NCBI GenBank assembly: GCA_031257105.1
Contig: JAIRPG010000159.1
Location: 1 to 35,434, forward strand
Direction: 5' to 3'
Origin: Treponema sp.
GTDB taxonomy: Bacteria > Spirochaetota > Spirochaetia > Treponematales > Breznakiellaceae
Length of the DNA: 35,434 nucleotides
The notes beneath the pieces were generated by a model. The model made no database searches. It was not told the DNA's origin and saw only the letters and a list, made by a program, of their open reading frames with translations. How positions within the stretch are numbered: the first letter of the stretch is position 1; every line of letters begins with the position of its first letter. Below, one piece after another: positions 1 to 8,199 of this stretch. A program made the position numbers and the translations under genes.

Positions 1-1068
1 TCCCTTCCCTTATGTTTTATGGATAGGAAGAGCGTCATTTCGGAAAAAGAGAATAGAGTTCTGGCGGAGTTTCCCCGTCTTTTCATACATGATGGAAAGG
101 CTGATAATTTGAATATCAATAATATTCCGCGGGAAATGGATGGTTATATTAATGACCGTTTCGGTTTCAGAGCTGTTTTTGTTTCGCTGGCAAATCATCT
201 AAACAAAACAACAAAGACAACCAACGGCCATGTGATTATTGGCAAAGAGGGCTGGCTTTTCTATTCAAAGCTCGATGACGGAAACAATATAGATGATTTT
301 TTCAAGCTGAATTTATTCACTGAAACCGAGGTACAGCTCTTTATTGAAAACATTCAAAAAAGATATGAATGGTGCAGGAATAACGACATTGAATTTATTT
401 TTCTCATAGCTCCTAACAAGCATAATGTCTATCCTGAATACTATCCTTTTGAAAGGCCGGAAGGCATTACCAGAACGGAACAGGTTATGGCCGCATTGCC
501 GGAAAGCCTTAAAGATGTGGTCATATATCCGCTTGATTGTATCAGGCAAAACAAAACGTCCGCAATGCCCCTGTATTTTGAAACGGATACGCACTGGAAT
601 ATGGCGGGGGCGTATTGTGCTTTTGATATGCTGTTTGCCCGTGTTAAACGCCTGTTTCCCAAAACAGGTTTTCCTGATTTAAGTTTAGTTACTGATATAA
701 GCCATGACTCTTCCGGCGATATACCGCCAATGTCGGGATTCACCGGTTATGGGAAAAGGACGATACCGGATATGCATCCGGTTGAGGGATGGGAACGTTA
801 TTATCACTATAAAAAGAATGATGGGCGCAATGGTGTTATGACAGAAAATAACGATACTGCATTACCCAAAGCGATTATTTTCCGGGATTCATTTTTCACG
901 GCGCTGGAACCTTTTACTTCCAGCCTCTTTTCCTCCGCCGAATACAATTGGCGGTTCTTTAACGAACAAGAAAAAAAATACATTATGGAAAACAAGCCTG
1001 ATATAATAATATGGGAAATTGTTGAAAGAGGTACGGCGGGAATACCTTATTCAGAATGGGGCCTGTAG
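1..1068 (+). CDS. AlgX/AlgJ-like SGNH (DHHW-type) protein, 5'-truncated by the window edge
   Basis: The reading frame is open from base 1, so this is the 3' part of a longer gene; the first ATG is at 19, but the codons before it (reading SLPLCF) look like the end of an N-terminal membrane segment. Numbering from ATG 19, the protein opens with the SEKENR..AEFP stretch typical of DHHW/AlgX relatives. It carries the signature FETDTHWN (Asp190-Thr-His192-Trp) and a later IIFRDSFF block that matches the SGNH serine region. Known relatives are periplasmic or membrane-linked enzymes that O-acetylate exopolysaccharide or cell-wall sugars, usually beside an MBOAT acyltransferase, which would lie upstream of this window. 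The sugar substrate cannot be told. It converges on the htrA gene. An alternative is a wall or teichoic-acid-type modification protein of the same fold. Confidence 0.75.
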   Translation, partial: SLPLCFMDRKSVISEKENRVLAEFPRLFIHDGKADNLNINNIPREMDGYINDRFGFRAVFVSLANHLNKTTKTTNGHVIIGKEGWLFYSKLDDGNNIDDFFKLNLFTETEVQLFIENIQKRYEWCRNNDIEFIFLIAPNKHNVYPEYYPFERPEGITRTEQVMAALPESLKDVVIYPLDCIRQNKTSAMPLYFETDTHWNMAGAYCAFDMLFARVKRLFPKTGFPDLSLVTDISHDSSGDIPPMSGFTGYGKRTIPDMHPVEGWERYYHYKKNDGRNGVMTENNDTALPKAIIFRDSFFTALEPFTSSLFSSAEYNWRFFNEQEKKYIMENKPDIIIWEIVERGTAGIPYSEWGL

Positions 1069-1078
1069 AGGTTTGCGC

Positions 1079-1107
1079 CGAACCGAAGGTTCGCAACATT
1101 CGGTTCG
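1079..1107. terminator. Hairpin between two convergent genes
   Basis: A perfect 9-bp inverted repeat, CGAACCGAA (1079-1087) and TTCGGTTCG (1099-1107), with an 11-nt loop lies in the 56-bp gap between the convergent SGNH gene and htrA. No T-run follows on either strand, so it may be a weak or Rho-assisted bidirectional terminator. The outer bases (GAGGTTTGC before, GCAACAACTTCG after) resemble the arms of the hairpin repeat at 15510-15549, so it may be a degraded member of that family. Confidence 0.4.
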
Positions 1108-1124
1108 ATGCAACAACTTCGCCG

Positions 1125-2357
1125 TTACTGAGTTATGACCTCTTCACGGTCGGCGAGGGTAACTTGTAGGGTAACGGCTTTACCGCTCCGTAGAAGCTCA
1201 ACCGCGACCCGTTCGCCCGGTTTGTTATCTTCCAGCGCGGAGTACAGATCCGCCAGGCTATTCACCTTCATTCCGTCCACGGAAGTGATGATGTCCCCAC
1301 CGAGATAGATGACATTTGAGCCGTAGCGCACCGGTTCGCTGCCCTGACGGATGCCCGCCTGCTCCGCGAAGCCGTTCCGCTTGGTTCGGGAAACGAGGAG
1401 GCCCGCGTTCACCGGCAGCTTTGCGTAACGAACCAGGGCGGGAAAGATCTGTACCAGCGAAGCGTCAAGCCAGCCCCGGCGGACTTTGCCGTATTGCATA
1501 AGTTCCGCCACCACCCGTTTCGCGGTATTCACCGGTACGGCAAAGCCGATACCCACCGAACCCCCCGAAGAGGAATAGATCATGGTATTGATGCCGATCA
1601 TTTTACCCTGCGCGTTCAAGAGGGGGCCGCCTGAGTTGCCGGGATTAATGGAAGCGTCGGTTTGGATCATGTCCCGAATGATGTTTTGCTGGGATGTCTG
1701 AATAGGGCGGCCAAGGCCGGAAACAATACCAACGGTCAAGGTTCGTTCCAGGGAAAAGGGATTCCCGATGGCCAGAACCTTCTGCCCAACTCGAAGATTC
1801 GAGGAATCGCCGAAGGGGACGGTTCGAAGCTGGACTCCCCGGGGGGGATCAAATTTCAGCACCGCGAGGTCGTTCTCTTTATCAGCGCCGACAATGGAGC
1901 CTTCTATCTGAGAACCATCGGCCAGACTAATAAAGACTTTGTAGGCGTTTTCGATGACATGGTTATTGGTCAGCACATAGCCCCTCGTATCGATGATCGA
2001 GCCGGAGCCGGAACCGCCGTCCTGGGGCACCGGTTCCAGGAACCAGTTGATGGCGACGGTTTCCGTCGTGATATTTACGACCGCTTCGTTGAGTTGCTCG
2101 TAGATAGCGATATTCTCCCGCTCGCTTTCGGTAAAAGGCTCCACGGTGTTTACCGGTAAGGATTCCCGCTTGAACGGAAGCGCTTCCCCGGACTCGATGC
2201 CGACGGTTTCCGCTTCAATCAAAACATCTGTATCTTTCCCATCGGCCCGCCTGTCCCGGTATATCCAAAACGAACCGATCCCTATGACCGCTATGATCGC
2301 CATGAGTCCTGTTGTGATGGAAAAAAAGGCCACCTGCCCCCGGCTGTACAGCTTCAT
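1125..2357 (-). CDS. htrA: HtrA/DegP-family serine protease, membrane anchored
   Basis: A 410-aa trypsin-like envelope protease of the HtrA/DegP/DegQ group that degrades or refolds damaged exported proteins. Residues 8-33 form an uncleaved-looking N-terminal membrane segment (AVIGIGSFWIY at its end), putting the protease in the periplasm. The catalytic triad is visible: His133 in TNNHVIE, Asp163 in ENDLAV and Ser242 in NPGNSGGP. One PDZ domain fills roughly residues 295-400, with GGDIITSVDGMKV as its core; one rather than two PDZ domains suggests the DegS/HhoB/YkdA-like architecture. The start at 2357 is preceded by a strong AGGAGG-type ribosome site. It is divergent from the exported gene at 2488, sharing a 130-bp intergenic region. 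The family is usually heat or envelope-stress inducible; no known operator was recognised here. Confidence 0.93.
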   Translation of the reverse strand: MKLYSRGQVAFFSITTGLMAIIAVIGIGSFWIYRDRRADGKDTDVLIEAETVGIESGEALPFKRESLPVNTVEPFTESERENIAIYEQLNEAVVNITTETVAINWFLEPVPQDGGSGSGSIIDTRGYVLTNNHVIENAYKVFISLADGSQIEGSIVGADKENDLAVLKFDPPRGVQLRTVPFGDSSNLRVGQKVLAIGNPFSLERTLTVGIVSGLGRPIQTSQQNIIRDMIQTDASINPGNSGGPLLNAQGKMIGINTMIYSSSGGSVGIGFAVPVNTAKRVVAELMQYGKVRRGWLDASLVQIFPALVRYAKLPVNAGLLVSRTKRNGFAEQAGIRQGSEPVRYGSNVIYLGGDIITSVDGMKVNSLADLYSALEDNKPGERVAVELLRSGKAVTLQVTLADREEVITQ

Positions 2358-2401
2358 CGGATTGCTCCTCCTGCTTCAAGGATGCGCTCTTAAAAACCGA
2401 A

Positions 2402-2430
2402 TTTTCAAAGAGCTTCAAATAAATTATAAC
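2402..2430 (+). promoter_or_regulatory. Putative sigma-70 promoter of the exported protein gene
   Basis: TTTTCA (2402-2407) and TATAAC (2425-2430) are separated by 17 bp, 4/6 and 5/6 matches to consensus, in the divergent gap between htrA and the gene that follows. A start near 2437 would serve an ATG at 2446 or 2488. Confidence 0.4.
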
Positions 2431-2487
2431 AAAATAAGGGATATTATGCTACAAGCCCTCTCTTTTCCGCCGATATTTGAAAGGAAT

Positions 2488-3915
2488 ATGAAAACAAAGC
2501 GGTTTTCACCGGACATACCGGCCCGTACGCCGGCAGTAAAGCTCATCCTGTTCTTTTTCATTCCCCTCTCCGTGGGAGCGCTGGATGTGCCGTCGGCTCA
2601 GATACAAGATGATTCCTCTCTGAGGCTCTCTCTGGTACGTTCCTGGTTCCAGGAAGCGCCCGGGCAGGCGCTGAGTAACCGGCCTTTTATCCATACCCTC
2701 CCCAATGGTGAGCGGATACAGGTTCGTTCTGAGGCGGAGCGAAACGAATTTATGATCATCCTTGCCCGGGAATACAACGGCGGTTTTCCCGGCTGGGCGC
2801 AGGGTTCATGGATCCTCGTGCGGAACAGGGAAGACGGCGCCCAACTCCGGATCCGCGTTTTTTTGCGAAGCGATCCGTATACCTACGTACAGTTTCGCCC
2901 GCTTGACGGCGGCAGATGCCTTATGGATGTGGCGATCTACGATGGGTACATCGTCCATTCCCAGCCCGTCCCGGTTCCCTTTGAGCGGCTCTTCGTCATG
3001 CCCCTGGAGGAAGTCTTGCGCGCCTCGGGAAGCCGGTTCCCCCGCCGCTACTTCGATCCCCAGCGCGATGATTACCGGGATCTGCGAACTTTTATCACGG
3101 CGGTTAGACGAAAGCTTCCCACTTTAAGCTACCGGGATGACGGCGCCATTGATGAGCGCGGACGGTATGTTTTTATTGATTCAGGAGAGACCCAGGAAGG
3201 AACGCCCGGACTCAACTGCTCCGGTTTTGCCAAGTGGGTGATAGACGGAATTTTGCGCCCCCTGACGGGGAAACTCCTCCCCATCGCTCCCCTCAAGGCG
3301 GCCTTTGGAGAGCGGGGCTCCTCTTTTACCGAAATATACGAATCCCAGCAGGATCCCTTTTTCGGGTTGGACTGGACGCGCAACCTCGCATCCCGGGCTA
3401 ACGCCGTACTCCGGGGATCCGCCTTGGGAGAACTCCAGGAGATCGAGGTGCAGGACGCCCGGTTCGCGTCGGTTATCACGCGGAGCCGGGAGGGCAGCGC
3501 CGTCCGGTCATACCCAGGCTACCTCTCTCAAGCGGGGTTCGGCATTGAGGGGCTTCATCCCCTGCTCTACACCCTCGCCATTGACGAGCCGGGCCGGGTC
3601 TATTTGGCTTCGGTCAACACCGAGCTCGGCGCTCCGGAAAGCGCCGCCAACCTCCGGGGCGGCCCCTGGATGCGCCGGCATTTCCATGTGGCGGTGTTGG
3701 CGCCCTTCTTCGATGAGAACGGCGATTTTCAAGTTGTTGTATTCGAGAGCGCCCAGGAAACCGCTTTTGCCCAGTTCAAAGCCCGCTATCCCAATCATTA
3801 CGTCAACTTGGCGCGCGTTCCTGTGGAAGGGGCATTTGATCCCGAACTGCCTACAGAGTCTACACCTGGTAATTACCGGGAATATCCGGCGGGGATTTAT
3901 ACCCTTGCGCGGTAA
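2488..3915 (+). CDS. Exported protein, possibly cysteine-peptidase-like
   Basis: A 475-aa exported protein. I do not recognise a named family. The chosen ATG at 2488 (AAAGG just upstream) gives a clean signal peptide: basic start MKTKRF, hydrophobic core LILFFFIPLSVGA, cleavage near ALDVPSA. An ATG at 2446 is in frame with AAGGG before it and cannot be excluded; the frame is open further upstream, but that part overlaps htrA antisense. In the second half, GLNCSGFAKWV (Cys244) resembles the catalytic block of NlpC/P60 or CHAP cysteine peptidases (DCSGFV type), and a later RRHFHVAVL segment (His398/His400) could supply the catalytic His. This is inference from two short motifs only. The gene stands between htrA and a bacteriohemerythrin gene, which begins 68 bp downstream. 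Confidence 0.75.
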   Translation: MKTKRFSPDIPARTPAVKLILFFFIPLSVGALDVPSAQIQDDSSLRLSLVRSWFQEAPGQALSNRPFIHTLPNGERIQVRSEAERNEFMIILAREYNGGFPGWAQGSWILVRNREDGAQLRIRVFLRSDPYTYVQFRPLDGGRCLMDVAIYDGYIVHSQPVPVPFERLFVMPLEEVLRASGSRFPRRYFDPQRDDYRDLRTFITAVRRKLPTLSYRDDGAIDERGRYVFIDSGETQEGTPGLNCSGFAKWVIDGILRPLTGKLLPIAPLKAAFGERGSSFTEIYESQQDPFFGLDWTRNLASRANAVLRGSALGELQEIEVQDARFASVITRSREGSAVRSYPGYLSQAGFGIEGLHPLLYTLAIDEPGRVYLASVNTELGAPESAANLRGGPWMRRHFHVAVLAPFFDENGDFQVVVFESAQETAFAQFKARYPNHYVNLARVPVEGAFDPELPTESTPGNYREYPAGIYTLAR

Positions 3916-3960
3916 CGGCGCACTGCGTTGCGGCGCACTGCGTTGCGGCGCACTGCGCGC
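3916..3960. repeat. 15-bp tandem repeat, about 2.8 copies
   Basis: The unit CGGCGCACTGCGTTG is present twice exactly (3916-3930, 3931-3945) and then as a partial third copy (3946-3957). It begins directly after the stop codon of the exported protein gene and ends about 10 bp before the ribosome site of the hemerythrin gene, so it fills most of the gap and would lie in the mRNA if the two are co-transcribed. Confidence 0.9.
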
Positions 3961-3983
3961 GTTGTGGCGCGAAGGAAAGCGGT

Positions 3984-4418
3984 ATGGCGGTTGATAAAGA
4001 CGTTGTAAACTGGAAGAACACCTATTCGGTAGGAATTAAGCTCATCGACGATCAGCACAAACAGCTTATCAGCATGACGAATGATCTGTTTTTAAGCTGC
4101 CTCAAGGGAGACGATGTTGCCCGGGCTTTTTTCAAAAAGGTTATCCATGGAGCGGTTGACTATATCAAGGTTCACTTTGATACCGAAGAAAAGCTCATGC
4201 GAAAGATAGCGTATCCCGATTTCGCGGCTCACAAACGGGAACACGAGGAGTTCATCGGCGAGGTGCTTCTGCGGGTAAAGGATTTTGAGGAGGGCCGTAA
4301 ATTCGTGCCCAACGCCTTTGCCCGCTTCCTCAAAGAGTGGGTCTTAACCCATATTGCCATGTCGGATAAGAAATACGCCAACTTTATCTGGGCCATGCGG
4401 CAAAAAGAAAGTACATGA
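3984..4418 (+). CDS. Bacteriohemerythrin (O2-binding di-iron protein)
   Basis: A 144-aa single-domain hemerythrin, the usual bacterial length. All seven expected di-iron ligands are present with standard spacing: His25 (IDDQHKQL), His64 and Glu68 (HFDTEE), His83 and His87 (HKREH), His123 and Asp128 (HIAMSD). The N-terminal W..YSVGI motif is also typical. The protein is cytoplasmic, with no signal peptide, and reversibly binds O2; in microaerophiles and anaerobes it is thought to deliver, store, scavenge or sense oxygen. GAAGGA at 3971-3976 is the ribosome site, 7 nt before ATG. It follows the exported protein gene by 68 bp, filled largely by a 15-bp tandem repeat, and converges on thrA. An oxygen-scavenging role fits a gut spirochaete but is inference. 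Confidence 0.95.
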   Translation: MAVDKDVVNWKNTYSVGIKLIDDQHKQLISMTNDLFLSCLKGDDVARAFFKKVIHGAVDYIKVHFDTEEKLMRKIAYPDFAAHKREHEEFIGEVLLRVKDFEEGRKFVPNAFARFLKEWVLTHIAMSDKKYANFIWAMRQKEST

Positions 4419-4423
4419 CGACG

Positions 4424-4454
4424 CCCTCTTTGAGGGTTGGATTGGGCAAAGCCC
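4424..4454. terminator. Two small hairpins between convergent genes
   Basis: CCCTC-TTT-GAGGG (4424-4436) and GGGC-AAA-GCCC (4444-4454) lie in the 50-bp gap between the hemerythrin gene and the convergent thrA gene. Stems are only 4-5 bp and T-runs are poor, so this is a weak bidirectional terminator candidate. Confidence 0.3.
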
Positions 4455-4468
4455 GGCTCCCAAAGCTC

Positions 4469-6934
4469 CTAGACCAGCGTCCGGGCGATACGGACAATAT
4501 CGGCAAAGACTCCCCCTGCGGTGACCTGGGCGCCGGCGCCGGGGCCTTTGATCACCATGGGAAGGGTTGAATAGCGGCTACTGGTGATCACCACGATGTT
4601 ATCCGCATCCACCAGAGAACGGAAGGGGCTCCCCTGGGGCTCCCCTCGGAGGGAGAGCCTGGCTGACCCTTCTTCGATAATCGCCACATAGCGCAAAACC
4701 TTGCCTTCCGCCGCGGCTGCGGCCCGCCGTTTTTCAAAGTCCTGATCGGCTTTTTTGAGTTCTTCAAAAAAAGAATCCACGCCGTCGGCCTCAAAACAAG
4801 CTGCGGGCAGGATGGGTTCAAGGGCTACGGCGGGAAATTCCAGGGGCATACCACATTCCCGCGCCAGAATCAGCGCCTTCCGGGCGGCGTCCATGGCGTT
4901 AAGATCGTCACGGGGATCCGGCTCGGTAAAACCCTTGGCCCGAGCTTCCCGAACCAGTTCGGAAAAGGGCTTGGGTCCATCGAAGTTGTTAAATATATAG
5001 CTTAACGTGCCCGATAAGACCGCCTCGATACGTTTAACCCTATCCCCCGACAGGAAGAGATCCCGCAGGGTGGAGATTACCGGGAGACCCGCGCAAACCG
5101 TGGTTTCGTAGAGGTAAGGGATTCCACGGTCTTTGGAATAACCGGTCAAGGTCCGGTAGTAATCCAGAGAACCGGAATTCGCTTTTTTGTTGGGGGTGAT
5201 GATAGGAATGGCGGCCTGGAGGATCTCCGCGTAAGAATCCGCCACATCCCCGCCGGAACTACAGTCGCAAAAGGCCATGTTGGGGAGGTTGAAGCGCTTC
5301 ATCTCTCCGATAAATTCCGTGAGCTGAAAGGGACGCAACCCCGGAGACGAGGGATTTCCCAGCAGAGACTTTACGGTTCGGGGATCGAGACCATCCGCGT
5401 TAAAGATCATGCGCCGGGAGTTGGCGGCGCCCACCAGGTTGATCCTAATCTTGTGCTCGTCCGCCAGAATCTCCCGGTGATCGGCGATTTGCTCCATCAG
5501 GGTTCCCCCGATAAGGCCCGTACCAATAAGGAAGAGGTTCACCGAGCGGATACCCGAAAGGAAGAACGCCTCATGGATAGCGTTCAATGCCTTGGCCTCG
5601 TCCTGGCGGGATATGACCGCCGAGATGTTGAGTTCTGATGAACCTTGAGCGATGGCGATAACATTGATCCCGTTCCGTCCTAATGCGTGAAAGACCTTAC
5701 CCGAAATCCCCGAAGTGTGTTTCATCCGGGAACCTACTACGGCAATGATCGCCAGATCCGGTTCCACCACCGGCTGCTCTATGGCGGCAAAGCCTATCTC
5801 CGGGGCAAATTCTTCCCGAATAGCCGCCGCCGCCGCCGCCCCGTCGTGGGGTTCCACGGCAAAGCAGATGGAATACTCACTGGAACTCTGGGTAATAAGG
5901 ATGATATTGATCTGCCGCTGGGCGAGCGCGTTAAAGAGCCGGGAAGAAAAGCCTGCCACTCCCACCATACCGGAACCTTGAACCCGTACCAGGGTAACGT
6001 TCCCCATGGAGCTGATCCCCCTGATGGGGTAAGCGCCCGGTTCCGCATTCTGGATGATCCGGGTGCCGGTACCGGCGGCATTGAACGTGTTCCTGATGCA
6101 AATAGGGATGCCTTTCTCCATGGCGGGCCGTACGGTGGGAGGATAGAGAACCTTAGCGCCAAAATAAGAAAGTTCCATGGCCTCCTCGTAGGAGATGACA
6201 TCGATCTTAAAGGCGTTTTTTACGAGCTTGGGGTTGGCCGTTAGGATTCCGTCTACATCGGTCCATATTTCCAGTTCATCAGCGTCAAGGGCTGCGGCGA
6301 AAATAGCGGCGCTCATATCTGAGCCGCCCCGTCCCAGGGTAACGGTATGCCCGTCGGATGTGGCGGCAATGAACCCGGTAGCCACCTGCATAAGCGGGCG
6401 CCGCTCTATGTAACGGACAATGTTTCCGTAGCTTTCGGCGGTGTAGAAGTGGGCGGCCCCGTGGTTATCATCGGCAATGATGAGCTTGCGGGCGTCCAGA
6501 TACTCTGCGGGAACGCCCCGGGCAGAACAAATTCGGGCAATAAGGCCGGCGGAAAGCCGTTCTCCAAAGCTCATGACATAGTCAAGGGTACGGTTCGAAA
6601 GCTCCCGCAGGATGGCAATCCCATCGAGAATACAGGAAAGCTCTGTGAAAGCGGCGCCGGTAACCGCGTCAGCTTCCCTTCGCGCTTCTCCCTCCAAAAA
6701 GGCGGCGCAGAGCGCGTTGTGCCGTTCTTGCATGGCTTCCAAGGCCGCCTTGTAGCTTTCTCCGCCGGCGGCCTTCCGAGCCAAAGTGATGAGGCCGTCG
6801 GTAACCCCGTTTAGGGCGGAAACCACCACCACCCGTGTTTTTTCCCTGTGCTCTTTATCGCCCACGATAGCGATAAGCCGCTCCAGCGCTTCGGCGGAAC
6901 CCACCGATGTACCCCCAAATTTGAGTACCAGCAT
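4469..6934 (-). CDS. thrA: Bifunctional aspartokinase / homoserine dehydrogenase
   Basis: An 821-aa enzyme, full length for the E. coli ThrA/MetL type. It catalyses the first step (aspartate phosphorylation) and the third step (aspartate semialdehyde to homoserine) of the aspartate pathway to threonine, methionine and isoleucine. Aspartokinase occupies residues 1-290, with KFGGTS at 5-10 and GRGGSDMSA at 201-209. Two ACT regulatory repeats follow at about 312-365 and 393-450. The NAD(P)-binding GTGLIGG of the dehydrogenase is at 471-477, and the ITPNKKAN catalytic-domain block comes later. Intact paired ACT repeats suggest feedback control, probably by threonine; that it is ThrA rather than MetL is inference. 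The ATG at 6934 has GGAG 8 nt upstream. A minimal transposed palindrome sits 28 bp ahead of the start codon. Confidence 0.95.
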   Translation of the reverse strand: MLVLKFGGTSVGSAEALERLIAIVGDKEHREKTRVVVVSALNGVTDGLITLARKAAGGESYKAALEAMQERHNALCAAFLEGEARREADAVTGAAFTELSCILDGIAILRELSNRTLDYVMSFGERLSAGLIARICSARGVPAEYLDARKLIIADDNHGAAHFYTAESYGNIVRYIERRPLMQVATGFIAATSDGHTVTLGRGGSDMSAAIFAAALDADELEIWTDVDGILTANPKLVKNAFKIDVISYEEAMELSYFGAKVLYPPTVRPAMEKGIPICIRNTFNAAGTGTRIIQNAEPGAYPIRGISSMGNVTLVRVQGSGMVGVAGFSSRLFNALAQRQINIILITQSSSEYSICFAVEPHDGAAAAAAIREEFAPEIGFAAIEQPVVEPDLAIIAVVGSRMKHTSGISGKVFHALGRNGINVIAIAQGSSELNISAVISRQDEAKALNAIHEAFFLSGIRSVNLFLIGTGLIGGTLMEQIADHREILADEHKIRINLVGAANSRRMIFNADGLDPRTVKSLLGNPSSPGLRPFQLTEFIGEMKRFNLPNMAFCDCSSGGDVADSYAEILQAAIPIITPNKKANSGSLDYYRTLTGYSKDRGIPYLYETTVCAGLPVISTLRDLFLSGDRVKRIEAVLSGTLSYIFNNFDGPKPFSELVREARAKGFTEPDPRDDLNAMDAARKALILARECGMPLEFPAVALEPILPAACFEADGVDSFFEELKKADQDFEKRRAAAAAEGKVLRYVAIIEEGSARLSLRGEPQGSPFRSLVDADNIVVITSSRYSTLPMVIKGPGAGAQVTAGGVFADIVRIARTLV

Positions 6935-6962
6935 AGTTAAAACTCCATCATGTCTCTAAATA

Positions 6963-7000
6963 GTGTCGTCCACAAAGTCGGTCACTTTGGGGACAGACAC
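6963..7000. mobile_element. Minimal copy of the GTGTCTGTCC palindromic element, with 6-bp target duplication
   Basis: A 38-bp palindrome opens GTGTCGTCCACAAAG and closes with GGACAGACAC around a short loop. It corresponds to the first hairpin of the full elements at 15381 and 35316, with one base lost in the left arm. It is flanked by perfect 6-bp direct repeats TAAATA (6957-6962 and 7001-7006), consistent with a target-site duplication. It lies between the divergent thrA and wecA-like genes, inside the presumed thrA leader. Confidence 0.75.
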
Positions 7001-7029
7001 TAAATACGATTTTTCTGTCTTTTTTTCAA
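7001..7029 (-). promoter_or_regulatory. Putative thrA promoter overlapping a target-site duplication
   Basis: On the minus strand TTGAAA (7024-7029) and TATTTA (7001-7006) are 17 bp apart. The -35 matches 5/6, the -10 only 3/6. The -10 candidate is exactly the right-hand TAAATA duplication of the palindromic element, which would put the element's hairpin at the very 5' end of the thrA mRNA. Weak by sequence alone. Confidence 0.3.
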
Positions 7030-7095
7030 GGAGGGCCTATACTTTATCGCGTTTTTTTATATACTTAGGAATATATTAAGTGTGTATCTTTTTTA

Positions 7096-8199
7096 GTGGC
7101 AGGCATTATTACCATGATGACAATCGCTATCGCGGTTTTTTCTTCTTTTTTGCTTTCAGTGTGCTTTGTGGCATTGATGCTTTATATTGCCCGTAAAAAA
7201 TCCTGGTATGACACCATAGATGAACGAAAAATCCATACCGGCGATGTTCCCCGGCTCGGCGGCGTTGGCTTTGCCGGAGCTTTTATCATAGTCGTTTTTG
7301 TAATCAGCTTTATCTCACCGGAAGATCATTTTGGGTGGCGTTTTTTACCGGTTGTCCTCGCTATGCTGCTCATCCTGCTCTGCGGTATATATGATGACCT
7401 TCGCCCGCTGGCGCCTCGGATAAAAATGGGGCTTCAGATCATCGCGGGGCTCTGCGTGATCTTTCCCGGTTACACCTTTTCCCGGTTTATCTTCCCTGAT
7501 ATTCCTTTGCTCTCAAGCATGAAGTGGTTCTGGTATCCTCTTTCTCTCCTCTGGCTGGTGGGGCTTACGAACGCCGTCAATTTTATCGATGGGGTAGACG
7601 GCCTTGCGGGAGGCGTTTCGGCTTTGGCCGCGCTGAGCTATGCGGCGGTATTCGCTTCTTTTCCTGGTTCCAAAACCGCTACCCTGCTCTGTATCTGTCT
7701 TGCGGCGGTTATTGGGGGGTTTCTGGTGTTTAACCTGCCCATACCCAAGGCAAAGATCTTCATGGGCGATGGAGGGGCGTATTTTCTCGGCTTCATCTTG
7801 GCGTTACTGCCCTTTATCAATAAAACAAACGCCCAGCCGGATTTTCCCTTGCTCCATGCCGCCGCATTGTTGCAGCTTCCCATATTTGATACTTTTGCCG
7901 CGATATGGCGCCGCCTGAGGGATGGCCGGCGAATCGACAGCCCTGACAAATTACACATCCACCATAAATTGTTGAATATAGGGCTGAAAGACCGGGGAGT
8001 GCTCGCCCTGGCGTATGGGTTACAGATCATCATTGGCGCGTTAGTATTCTTCTCGGTTAAAATTCAGGGGCTTCTATCCCTTGTTCCATTAGGAGCGGCC
8101 TACCTTACCGGCATAAGCTGCTTTACCGTCATCCATTATATGAACCTGGCGGCGCTCAAACGGGCGAGTCTCAAGAGCGGTGGAACGCCGTTACTTTGA
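7096..8199 (+). CDS. wecA: WecA/TagO-family undecaprenyl-phosphate sugar-1-phosphate transferase
   Basis: A 367-aa polytopic membrane enzyme of the MraY/WecA superfamily. It moves a sugar-1-phosphate (usually GlcNAc-1-P) from a UDP-sugar to undecaprenyl phosphate, starting a surface glycan. Family motifs are clear: DERKIHTGDVPRLGG in the first cytoplasmic loop, GIYDDL, the catalytic NFIDGVDGLAGG, the metal-binding FMGDGGAYFLG and the C-terminal LHIHHKL that separates WecA/TagO from MraY. About ten membrane segments are visible. The start is unsure: GTG at 7096 lacks a good ribosome site, and ATG at 7114 or 7117 in frame is equally possible. The 3' end overlaps the cysteine desulfurase by 20 bp, so the genes are co-transcribed although functionally unrelated. 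Donor sugar and final glycan are not determinable here. Confidence 0.9.
   Translation: MAGIITMMTIAIAVFSSFLLSVCFVALMLYIARKKSWYDTIDERKIHTGDVPRLGGVGFAGAFIIVVFVISFISPEDHFGWRFLPVVLAMLLILLCGIYDDLRPLAPRIKMGLQIIAGLCVIFPGYTFSRFIFPDIPLLSSMKWFWYPLSLLWLVGLTNAVNFIDGVDGLAGGVSALAALSYAAVFASFPGSKTATLLCICLAAVIGGFLVFNLPIPKAKIFMGDGGAYFLGFILALLPFINKTNAQPDFPLLHAAALLQLPIFDTFAAIWRRLRDGRRIDSPDKLHIHHKLLNIGLKDRGVLALAYGLQIIIGALVFFSVKIQGLLSLVPLGAAYLTGISCFTVIHYMNLAALKRASLKSGGTPLL

Noticed and set aside
2146-2487. Longer N-terminus of the exported protein, reaching into htrA
   Set aside because: The upstream part is antisense to the htrA membrane anchor, and ATG 2488 gives a clean signal peptide.
7065-7076. The 12-mer TTAGGAATATAT shared with 33145-33156, a possible common operator
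   Set aside because: In a 35-kb window many 12-mers recur by chance, especially AT-rich ones. The flanking dyads differ.
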